In this document: one piece after another, positions 52,346 through 58,312 of the stretch
Layout of the letters: every line of letters begins with the position of its first letter
Position numbering within the stretch: position 1 is the first letter of the stretch
Assembly (NCBI GenBank): GCA_944376225.1
Contig: CALWBZ010000053.1
Location: 1-58,312 of the forward strand
From: an uncultured Clostridia bacterium
GTDB taxonomy: Bacteria > Bacillota > Clostridia > Lachnospirales > Bianqueaceae
DNA length: 58,312 nt
Direction: 5' to 3'
Program-made: the position numbers and the translations under genes
Notes under the pieces: model-generated
The model's input: the letters and a program-made list of their open reading frames with translations, nothing else
What the model was told of the DNA's origin: nothing
The model's database searches: none

Positions 52346-52361
52346 TTCCCCGCGGAATTCC

Positions 52362-52688
52362 CTACCATCTTTCCATGTTTTTCTTGAATTTGGCGACATA
52401 GCTTGCTTTCAGTTCTTCCTCGGTAATCCCATAGCAGAGCATGACTTCGTTAAAGTACATTAGCACATCCGCCATTTCTTCGACTAAATCTTTACGAACA
52501 GCCTCATCCTCTGCGGCCTTCTGATCGCCGTTTTTCTTGACGATGTCAATGACTTCGCCAATCTCTCCTACCATCCAAAGAAGCTTGTTTCGGCCGTTCT
52601 CGAGGCCGATGGGCTTCCATCGGTTCTTATACCTTTCTTGAAGGGCTTTCTGCATCTCCTGCATTTCATAAATCGTAAATTTCTCCAT
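52362..52688 (-). CDS. MazG-like nucleotide pyrophosphohydrolase
   Basis: A 108-residue all-alpha NTP pyrophosphatase-fold protein. LLWMVGEIGEVIDIV and LVEEMADVLMYFNEV give the E-x-x-E and E-x-x-D metal motifs of the MazG family. Short members hydrolyse non-canonical or alarmone nucleotides; here the substrate is unknown. It starts 4 nt after the mutarotase gene, so it is the last gene of that operon. Confidence 0.9.
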   Translation of the reverse strand: MEKFTIYEMQEMQKALQERYKNRWKPIGLENGRNKLLWMVGEIGEVIDIVKKNGDQKAAEDEAVRKDLVEEMADVLMYFNEVMLCYGITEEELKASYVAKFKKNMERW

Positions 52689-52692
52689 TAGT

Positions 52693-53658
52693 TTAGTTCC
52701 TTTCTGATTCGAGCTCCGTCATCTGAATCCTGCTGTCATAGCGTTTCGATTCTCCGGGAGCCAGTACGTCGAGCCCCGATTCCTCGTAGGATAAGGGGAG
52801 ATTGGGCGCGTTGATCCGCCAGTTCTGAGGTTCTATGCAGATGAGATTGCCGGAGGCATGGGCGTTAAAGAGCATCCAGTGCCGGTAAGCCGGATCTGCC
52901 TCATAGAGGATGCGGCGTTTTCCGTCTTCCAAGATGGCCCCGTGGAAGCGTTTTCCATCTATAAAAATGGGCTCCGCGGTGAAATGGTCGTCCAGCTCCT
53001 TATATAAAGGGGACTGCCCCTCGGGATCTCGCAAGGCCTTTTCCGCCTCGTTGAGAGGCCGGGTCTCTCCCGTGGGCAGCATGCGCTCGTCCAACAGGAC
53101 GCGGCGACCCACCGAAACCCGCATGCGGACGGATTCGGCGGAAGCATCCGGAGACAGGGGCAGGAGAAAGGCGGTGTGCCAACCTAAGCCCACCGGCATT
53201 TTGTCGGCGCTTCGGTTCTCTATTAACGCCTCCTGGATAAGACCTTGGTCCGTCAGCGTATAACGCACGTCCATCCGAAAAGCATGGGGAAAATCCGGGT
53301 AAAAATCCGTCCTTTCATCGCAGTCGAAGCGCATCGTCACCTCGTTTTCCCGAAGGCCCACGGCCTGCCAGGGACGGGTATACAAAAAGCCGTGGGAGAA
53401 GAGCCTCTTCGGGTTGGGCTCTTTCATCGTGAACCGATAAAGACGGCCATCGAAGGTAAAACGTCCCTCATCGATCCTATTCGGCGGAAACAGGCAGGGC
53501 AGGCCGTGCCTCGTGGGCGCCGCCATCGCCTCTTCCGCGCTCTCACAGGGCCAAAAGGCGTCCCAGTCCCCTTTGCGCAGCGTCACCAGAGCGCCGCCGG
53601 CCTCGGGGAACAGGACGGCCTCATACCCGCCGCCGCGAATCGTCACCTTATTCGGCAT
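52693..53658 (-). CDS. aldose 1-epimerase family protein (copy 2)
   Basis: A 321-residue galactose-mutarotase-fold protein. The conserved His and Glu positions are in FSHGFLYTRPWQ, GLGWHTAF and ICIEPQNWRINAPN. It is a tandem paralogue of the next gene upstream, sharing long identical blocks. ATG at 53658 overlaps the end of that gene by 11 nt; the longer reading to 53769 lies inside it. The ribosome site (GGGCGG) is weak, so translation may depend on coupling. Confidence 0.93.
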   Translation of the reverse strand: MPNKVTIRGGGYEAVLFPEAGGALVTLRKGDWDAFWPCESAEEAMAAPTRHGLPCLFPPNRIDEGRFTFDGRLYRFTMKEPNPKRLFSHGFLYTRPWQAVGLRENEVTMRFDCDERTDFYPDFPHAFRMDVRYTLTDQGLIQEALIENRSADKMPVGLGWHTAFLLPLSPDASAESVRMRVSVGRRVLLDERMLPTGETRPLNEAEKALRDPEGQSPLYKELDDHFTAEPIFIDGKRFHGAILEDGKRRILYEADPAYRHWMLFNAHASGNLICIEPQNWRINAPNLPLSYEESGLDVLAPGESKRYDSRIQMTELESERN

Positions 53659-54601
53659 AGATATCCGCCCGTATGGATACGGTCTCCTGGCTGCCCAACA
53701 CCCCGAGCCCCGACTCTTCCCGGGGCAGATCCAGATTCGGCGCGTTAACACGCCAGTTCTGGGGTTCAATGCAGATGAAACTTCCTTCCTGGTGGCAGTT
53801 CCAGATCATCCAATGCCGATAAAACTCATCCACCCGATAATAGAGCTTGTGTCCGCTTGCGAGATCTTCCAGCACCGCGCCGTGGAAGGGTTTTCCGTCT
53901 ACCAAAATGGGCTCCGCAGTAAAGTGATCGTCCATATCCGCGTAGACGGGGGACTGACCCTCCTGGCGGAACTTCTCCTCCTCTTCGGACAAGGGACGGA
54001 GCTCTCCGGTGGGGAGCGCCCGCTCGTTCAAGATCACGCGCTTTCCCACGGATACCCGAACCTTCGTATCCTCCGCCCGGGCTCCCTCCACAAAGGGCAC
54101 CGCGAAGGCGGTATGCCAGCCCAAGCCGTAGGGCATGTTGTTCTCTCCGAAATTGGTCAGACGAAATTCCTGATGCAATCCTTCTTTGTCCAGGCGGTAG
54201 ATCAGCTCCGTCTCAAACTCATAGGGGTAATATTCATAGAAATCCGTACTCGTATCCCCCTCGAAGGCCATGTGGATCGCCGCACCGTCTTCATCCTCAA
54301 AATATCCTTCCACCTGCCAGGGACGCTTGTGCAAAAACCCATGCAGGGAATTGTTCCGGTCCGGCTCATTGACCGGAAGGGCGCTCCCGACTCCTTCAAA
54401 GTCAAACCGGCCGCCGTCGATTCGGTTGGGCGGAAACAGACAGGGCAGCCCGTAGGATGTGGGATGGGCTTCTACCTCCTCGGCCTTGTTCCAGTGATGA
54501 AAAAGATTCAGGTCCCCTTTTTTGAGGGAGATACAGGCTCCGCCGCAGCCGGGCGCGAAAGTCGCCTCGTATCCTCCCGCCTTTAATGTGATCGTCAGCA
54601 T
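53648..54601 (-). CDS. aldose 1-epimerase family protein (copy 1)
   Basis: A 317-residue galactose-mutarotase-fold protein that interconverts alpha and beta sugar anomers, or acts on a related sugar. Motifs: GGYEATFAPGCGGA at the start, LHGFLHKRPWQ, GLGWHTAFAVPF, DDHFTAEPILVDGKPFHGAVLED and FICIEPQNWRVNAPN. ATG at 54601 has GAGGAGG 8 nt upstream. First gene of a three-gene operon. A GH27 galactosidase lies 2 kb away on the other strand. Confidence 0.94.
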   Translation of the reverse strand: MLTITLKAGGYEATFAPGCGGACISLKKGDLNLFHHWNKAEEVEAHPTSYGLPCLFPPNRIDGGRFDFEGVGSALPVNEPDRNNSLHGFLHKRPWQVEGYFEDEDGAAIHMAFEGDTSTDFYEYYPYEFETELIYRLDKEGLHQEFRLTNFGENNMPYGLGWHTAFAVPFVEGARAEDTKVRVSVGKRVILNERALPTGELRPLSEEEEKFRQEGQSPVYADMDDHFTAEPILVDGKPFHGAVLEDLASGHKLYYRVDEFYRHWMIWNCHQEGSFICIEPQNWRVNAPNLDLPREESGLGVLGSQETVSIRADIYAE

Positions 54602-54630
54602 ATTCGATTCCTCCTCGTGAATTTGTTTTG

Positions 54631-54659
54631 ATTCTAGCACATTTTCTAAGAGGAATCAA
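54631..54659 (-). promoter_or_regulatory. promoter of the mutarotase operon
   Basis: TTGATT (54654-54659), 17-bp spacer, TAGAAT (54631-54636) on the minus strand. Confidence 0.7.
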
Positions 54660-54670
54660 GATTCTAATGG

Positions 54671-54699
54671 TTGAAATCCTCGTAAAAGTGTGATACTAT
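54671..54699 (+). promoter_or_regulatory. promoter of the PgsA-like operon
   Basis: TTGAAA (54671-54676), 17-bp spacer, TACTAT (54694-54699), divergent from the mutarotase promoter. Confidence 0.75.
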
Positions 54700-54731
54700 G
54701 ATTATGTCATTTTTCTCATTTGGAGGCGCCT

Positions 54732-55280
54732 ATGAATCGTATTTTCACGATCCCCAATCTCTTGTCTTTGATTCGGATCCTATTGATCCCTGTGTTTGTC
54801 ACGCTCTTTTTTCAAGATGAGACGGTATGGGCTGCTGTTGTTTTGATCGTCTCCGGTCTGACCGATACGCTGGACGGGTATATCGCCCGGCATTTCCATA
54901 TGATCACGAATCTGGGCAAGATTCTGGATCCCATCGCGGACAAGCTCACCCAGGCGGTGGTGGCCTTCTGTCTGTGCGTGCGGATCCCAGCGGTGATTCC
55001 TTTGTTTATTCTTCTGGTTCTCAAAGAAGGGATCATGTTCTTCGCCGGCATCTGGGTGCTGCGCCGCACCGGCAAGCCTTTCGGCGCCTATTGGTGGGGC
55101 AAGGTATCCACCACTATCTATTATATCGCCATCACGATTCTCGTTTTGTTCGGTCACGACCTGCCCTCCCTCTGCGTATATCTTCTGGTCTGGGTTCCCT
55201 TCGCGGCTCTTCTGTTTTCTCTGATTATGTATTGCAGAATCTATCTTCGGATCTCGCATGAAGAGGACGTGACCCCATGA
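54732..55280 (+). CDS. CDP-alcohol phosphatidyltransferase (PgsA-like)
   Basis: A 182-residue membrane enzyme joining CDP-diacylglycerol to an alcohol, most often glycerol-3-phosphate, to make phosphatidylglycerophosphate. The family signature is complete: SGLTDTLDGYIARHF...GKILDPIADK. IPNLLSLIRILLIP at the start is typical of PgsA. ATG at 54732 has GGAGG 6-7 nt upstream. It heads a four-gene operon with a nuclease-like protein, a PHP phosphoesterase and a galactosidase; its stop overlaps the next start (ATGA). Confidence 0.93.
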   Translation: MNRIFTIPNLLSLIRILLIPVFVTLFFQDETVWAAVVLIVSGLTDTLDGYIARHFHMITNLGKILDPIADKLTQAVVAFCLCVRIPAVIPLFILLVLKEGIMFFAGIWVLRRTGKPFGAYWWGKVSTTIYYIAITILVLFGHDLPSLCVYLLVWVPFAALLFSLIMYCRIYLRISHEEDVTP

Positions 55281-56059
55281 GCGCCGAGGTGTGGGATCTT
55301 CCGGAGGCGGAACGGCGGGAACGCTTGAAGCGGGCGCTTGCTCTCTCGGCTTCCTCCGTCCCCCAAGGCATCGGCACCCAGAAGGAGCGCACCCTTCATT
55401 CTGTCCTCAAGTATTACATGGAGCCGGACGAGGAATATCACGAGATTCCCGTCGGCTCCTTTATTGCGGACATCTATAGGGACGGACGGATCACGGAGAT
55501 CCAGACCGGGAGCTTTTCTCCCCTTCGTAAGAAGTTGGAGGCTTTCCTGCCGGAGTTCCCCGTGACCATCGTCTATCCCATCCCCTGGCATAAATGGGTT
55601 CACTGGATCCTGCCGGACACCGGTGAAGTTTCCGGCGGACGGCGTTCTCCTAAGAAGGGAGAGCTATATATGCTGCTGCCGGAATTATATCGGATCCGTC
55701 CCTTCCTAAACCATCCTAACCTCAGCCTTCTGCCCCTTTTGATCGACCTGCGGGAATACCGCTATCAGGACGGCTGGGGACGTGAGGGGAAACGGGGATC
55801 CCACCGGGCCGACCGCGTCCCCTTTGAGATCGGCCCCTCCCTTTTGCTTCGCGGGGCCGCGGATTATGTTTCCCTGCTGCCCCAACTGCCGGACCCTTTC
55901 ACCATGAAGGATTTTATCAAGGCTACCCGTCTCTCTCCCCGAGGGGCTTCCTATGCTCTTTCTGCCCTGCGGGAGCTTGGAGTGGCCCGGAAGTCGGGCC
56001 AGGAAGGCCGCAGCTATCTATATACTATTTCTAAGGAGGAATCATCCCATGCCCTATAA
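55277..56059 (+). CDS. conserved hypothetical, possible nuclease fold plus winged helix
   Basis: A 260-residue soluble protein I do not place in a named family, though similar sequences seem common in Clostridia. The first half reads IGTQKERTLHSVLKYY, then VGSFIADIYRDG and RITEIQTGSF. The spacing of Glu37, Asp65 and Glu75-x-Gln77 resembles a PD-(D/E)xK nuclease core with Gln in place of Lys (inference, not proven). The middle has PKKGELYMLLPELYRI. The end, about 205-260, looks like a winged helix (FTMKDFIKATRLSPRGASYALSAL). ATGA overlap with pgsA; 11-nt overlap with the PHP gene. Confidence 0.6.
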   Translation: MSAEVWDLPEAERRERLKRALALSASSVPQGIGTQKERTLHSVLKYYMEPDEEYHEIPVGSFIADIYRDGRITEIQTGSFSPLRKKLEAFLPEFPVTIVYPIPWHKWVHWILPDTGEVSGGRRSPKKGELYMLLPELYRIRPFLNHPNLSLLPLLIDLREYRYQDGWGREGKRGSHRADRVPFEIGPSLLLRGAADYVSLLPQLPDPFTMKDFIKATRLSPRGASYALSALRELGVARKSGQEGRSYLYTISKEESSHAL

Positions 56060-56714
56060 AACCGAATTACATATGCATACCAACGACGTCAGCATCTGCG
56101 CCAGGGTGACGCCCCAAGAGGCCGTAGAAGATTACAAGGCCGCGGGGTACCGTACCATTGTGGTCACCAATCACATGAACCGGCCTACCTTTCAGCATAT
56201 GAAGGACGCCTCCTGGGAGGAACAGATCGCCTGGTACGTACAAAAACGCCGAGAGATCCTGCGATACGCTGCGGAAGACTTCACTATTCTATTGGGATTT
56301 GAGCTTCGTTTTGACGGCAGCGAGAACGATTACCTGGTCTACGGGGCTTCCGACGAGTTTCTGACCGGTCACGGCGATTTGATGAGCATGGATCTTGAAA
56401 GTTTTTCCGCCCTGGCCCGCAAGAACCACCTGCTCGTCTATCAGGCCCATCCTTTCCGCTATCATATGTCTTTAGTCAAAGAATCTCTCATCGACGGACT
56501 GGAAGCCTATAACGGCAACGAACGACACGACTCCCACAACTTCCTCTCGGTCTCCTGGGCTAACTACGCCCATCTTCCGATGATCTCCGGCTCCGACTAT
56601 CACCGCAAGGGGGATCCTTGTAACGGTGGCATCGCCACCGATCTTCCCATCACTACCGAGGCCGAGCTGATCGCCTATCTCATGACGCGCAATTACACGC
56701 TTCTGCGGGGTTAG
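56049..56714 (+). CDS. PHP domain phosphoesterase
   Basis: A 221-residue metal-dependent phosphoesterase of the PHP superfamily. The four-motif set is visible: ELHMHTNDVS (His8, His10), VVTNHMN, YQAHPFR and SGSDYHRKGDP. Stand-alone PHP proteins cleave nucleotide or sugar phosphates; a 3',5'-nucleotidase or histidinol-phosphatase-like activity is possible, but substrate is unknown. ATG at 56049 has AAGGAGG 9 nt upstream and overlaps the previous gene; the longer reading from 55953 lies inside it. Confidence 0.9.
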   Translation: MPYKTELHMHTNDVSICARVTPQEAVEDYKAAGYRTIVVTNHMNRPTFQHMKDASWEEQIAWYVQKRREILRYAAEDFTILLGFELRFDGSENDYLVYGASDEFLTGHGDLMSMDLESFSALARKNHLLVYQAHPFRYHMSLVKESLIDGLEAYNGNERHDSHNFLSVSWANYAHLPMISGSDYHRKGDPCNGGIATDLPITTEAELIAYLMTRNYTLLRG

Positions 56715-56724
56715 GAGGAAATCC

Positions 56725-58026
56725 ATGAAACATATTGATTGGGCATTGACGCCCCCCATGGGCTGGAACAGCTGGGACTGCTACGGCGCCTCCGTCACGG
56801 AGGCCGAGATCCGGGGCAACGCGGAATACATGGCCGCCCACATGCTTTCTTACGGTTGGGAATATATCGTCTGCGACATTCAGTGGTATGAACCGGGCGC
56901 CATAAGCTCCGCCTACCGTCCCTTTGTCCCCCTGGAGATGGACGAATACTCCCGTCTTATCCCGGCGCCGAACCGTTTCCCTTCTTCCGCCGGCGGAAAG
57001 GGTTTTAAGCCCTTGGCGGATGATATTCACAGCCTGGGACTTAAGTTCGGCATCCACATCTTGCGGGGAATTCCCCGGCAGGCGGTGCATCGGGACACCC
57101 CGATCTTGGGCACCACGGTGACCGCCCGTGAAATCGCCCATCCCTTCTCCGTCTGTTCCTGGAATACGGATATGTACGGCGTGAACCCTCAGGCCCGGGG
57201 CGCGCAGGCGTATTACAATTCCCTCTTTGATCTGTACGCCTCCTGGGGCGTGGATTACGTGAAGGTGGACGATATCTGCACCACCGCCTATCATCCCACC
57301 GATCCTTACGCGGGCAAGGGAGAGATCGAGATGATCCGCCGCGCCATCGATCAATGCGGCCGTCCCATGGTTTTAAGCCTCTCTCCTGGACCTGCCCTTC
57401 CGGAGCAGGCGGATCATCTGCGCGCTAACGCCAATATGTGGCGCATGACGGGGGATTTGTGGGACGAATGGGCACAACTGGCCGACATGTTTGAGCGCTG
57501 CCAAAAGTGGCAGGGCGTCTCCCGTCCCGGCTGCTGGCCGGACTGCGACATGCTCCCCTTGGGGCATATCGGCATCCGTTCCGTGGAACACGGGATGGGC
57601 GACCGCCAGACGAGGCTTTCCCATGAGGAACAGCGAACGATGATGACGCTTTTTTGCATCTTCCGCTCTCCCCTGATGATGGGCGGCGAACTGCGGGATA
57701 ATGACGACTGGACGCTGTCCCTCCTGACCAATCCGGAGGTGCTTAGGATGCTGCGCCACGGCGACGGTGCTCGAGAACTCTCCCGGGGCGCTTCTTCCCT
57801 GATCTGGACGAGCACGGACGAAGACGGCGGCATCTATCTTGCCTTCTTCAATACGGGAACGACGGATGCTGTTCTGGAATGCCCGCTGCCAGCTCTGGGG
57901 CTGAATGCCTCCGTCCCCGTGGCCGCGCGGGATCTTTGGGCGCAGAAGGATCTGGGCTCCATAACCGGTTCCATCCACTGTACCGTCCCCTATCATGGAT
58001 GCCGGCTGTTCTTCCTGCGTCGATAG
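56725..58026 (+). CDS. glycoside hydrolase family 27, alpha-galactosidase-like
   Basis: A 433-residue retaining glycosidase. The start TPPMGWNSWDCYG is the hallmark of GH27/GH36-type (beta/alpha)8 barrels. The nucleophile is likely Asp182 in VDYVKVDD and the acid/base Asp244 in RMTGDLWDEW. There is no signal peptide, so it should act on oligosaccharides taken up by the cell. Related enzymes include alpha-galactosidases and beta-L-arabinopyranosidases; the insertion GIHILRGIPRQAVHRD separates it from classical members. GGAGGAAATCC precedes the ATG. Last gene of the operon; gene-end repeats follow. Confidence 0.9.
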   Translation: MKHIDWALTPPMGWNSWDCYGASVTEAEIRGNAEYMAAHMLSYGWEYIVCDIQWYEPGAISSAYRPFVPLEMDEYSRLIPAPNRFPSSAGGKGFKPLADDIHSLGLKFGIHILRGIPRQAVHRDTPILGTTVTAREIAHPFSVCSWNTDMYGVNPQARGAQAYYNSLFDLYASWGVDYVKVDDICTTAYHPTDPYAGKGEIEMIRRAIDQCGRPMVLSLSPGPALPEQADHLRANANMWRMTGDLWDEWAQLADMFERCQKWQGVSRPGCWPDCDMLPLGHIGIRSVEHGMGDRQTRLSHEEQRTMMTLFCIFRSPLMMGGELRDNDDWTLSLLTNPEVLRMLRHGDGARELSRGASSLIWTSTDEDGGIYLAFFNTGTTDAVLECPLPALGLNASVPVAARDLWAQKDLGSITGSIHCTVPYHGCRLFFLRR

Positions 58027-58034
58027 GATGGTTT

Positions 58035-58162
58035 CCCCGGAAAGTGCTGTTTTTCATCCTCACTTTTCCCGGTTTTTGTGTTAATTTAATCGATTTTCCC
58101 CGGAAAGTGCTGTTTTCATCCGCACTTTCCCGGATTTTTGTGTTAATTTAATCATTTTCCCC
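58035..58162 (+). repeat. gene-end repeat family, locus E (two units)
   Basis: Two tandem 62- to 63-bp units. Unit 1: CCCCGGAAAGTGCTG, then CCTCACTTTTCCCGG, then TTTTTGTGTTAATTTAATCG. Unit 2: the same left arm, then CCGCACTTTCCCGG and the same tail. The arms pair in both units, around a 9- to 11-nt loop. It lies between convergent GH27 and ilvE genes and reads in the direction of GH27. Confidence 0.9.
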
Positions 58163-58200
58163 AACAAAAGGAGGAGCTGTTGCTTTGCAACAGCTCCCCT
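58163..58200 (-). terminator. terminator of ilvE
   Basis: GGAGCTGTTGC-AAA-GCAACAGCTCC (58173-58197), an 11-bp perfect stem, then TCCTTTTGTT on the minus strand, directly after the ilvE stop. Confidence 0.88.
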
Positions 58201-58207
58201 CTTCGTC

Positions 58208-58312
58208 TTACTCCACTACCTGGATCCAGCCCTCTGGCGCTTCCAAGTGTCCCATCTGAATGCCCGTCAGCGTGTCGTAGAGCTTCTGGGTAATGGGCCC
58301 CATCTTCTCCAT
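58208..58312 (-). CDS. ilvE: branched-chain amino acid aminotransferase, C-terminal end
   Basis: The last 34 codons of a minus-strand gene running off the right edge. They read MGPITQKLYDTLTGIQMG then HLEAPEGWIQVVE, which matches the conserved C-terminus of class IV branched-chain aminotransferases (GPITQKLYDTLTGIQ-G). The enzyme transfers amino groups between glutamate and the keto acids of Leu, Ile and Val. An ATG present at the very edge is internal to the gene, not its start. Confidence 0.9.
   Translation of the reverse strand: MEKMGPITQKLYDTLTGIQMGHLEAPEGWIQVVE

Noticed and set aside
1-58312. tRNA or rRNA genes
   Set aside because: No cloverleaf with a T-loop GGTTCGA-type motif and acceptor pairing, and no rRNA-like segment, was found in the gaps; GGTTCGAT at 16161 belongs to a dyad, not a tRNA.

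Overview
The window looks like chromosomal DNA from a GC-rich gut-type clostridium, most likely a Lachnospiraceae relative (Bacillota). The evidence is T-box leaders on thrS and proS, an infC-rpmI-rplT operon with a Firmicutes-type leader, a DegV protein, CUT1 sugar transporters, many Gram-positive lipoproteins, strong SigA-type promoters with 17-bp spacers, and GGAGG ribosome sites. No rRNA, tRNA, transposase, phage gene or CRISPR array was seen. Two genes are cut by the window edges: a lipoprotein on the left and the last 34 codons of ilvE on the right.

Layout. 1-6.8 kb: lipoprotein fragment, thrS with T-box leader, low-affinity phosphate transporter pit with its DUF47 partner, an odd AAA ATPase, and a DegV lipid-binding protein. 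6.9-12.4 kb: a complete CUT1 sugar ABC importer (ATPase, two permeases, lipoprotein binding protein) and an OB-fold lipoprotein. 12.5-19.1 kb: a heterodimeric ABC exporter and a fused MacB/FtsX-type ABC protein. 19.3-24.5 kb: a minus-strand operon of oligoendopeptidase F, alpha/beta hydrolase, NahK-like sugar kinase, GNAT acetyltransferase and an ATPase. 25-28.4 kb: an LplABC-type sugar importer without its own ATPase. 28.6-31.8 kb: T-box, proS and a MATE exporter. 32-36.8 kb: a fructokinase, GH32, adenine deaminase and acyl-ACP thioesterase operon. 36.9-38.3 kb: infC-rpmI-rplT. 38.3-41 kb: a lipid operon (lipid kinase, Dabb, PlsY-like, patatin). 41-44.7 kb: a second two-gene ABC exporter. 44.7-46.6 kb: IMPase, LUD and GNAT. 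46.7-52.3 kb: an SCP2-like protein, Fe-ADH, fatty-aldehyde-type ALDH, an ArsB/NhaD-like permease and MATE. 52.4-54.6 kb: tandem mutarotases and a MazG-like protein. 54.7-58 kb: PgsA-like, a nuclease-like hypothetical, a PHP phosphoesterase and a GH27 galactosidase.

Most functions are ordinary: sugar uptake and breakdown, efflux, lipid turnover and translation. The ATPase of the first importer may also energise the LplABC importer, which has none in its operon.

The most unusual signals are non-coding. A family of roughly 62-bp hairpin-plus-tail repeats occurs at five gene ends (12.46, 19.18, 24.77, 31.84 and 58.03 kb), always in the orientation of the gene it follows, with compensatory change in the stem. 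The pepF leader holds a perfect 44-bp direct repeat around a hairpin, inside 12-bp inverted repeats. The AAA ATPase at 4.6 kb seems to have lost several catalytic residues and has its ribosome site buried in a long stem. infC starts with ATT, and a PhoP-box-like array lies before pit.
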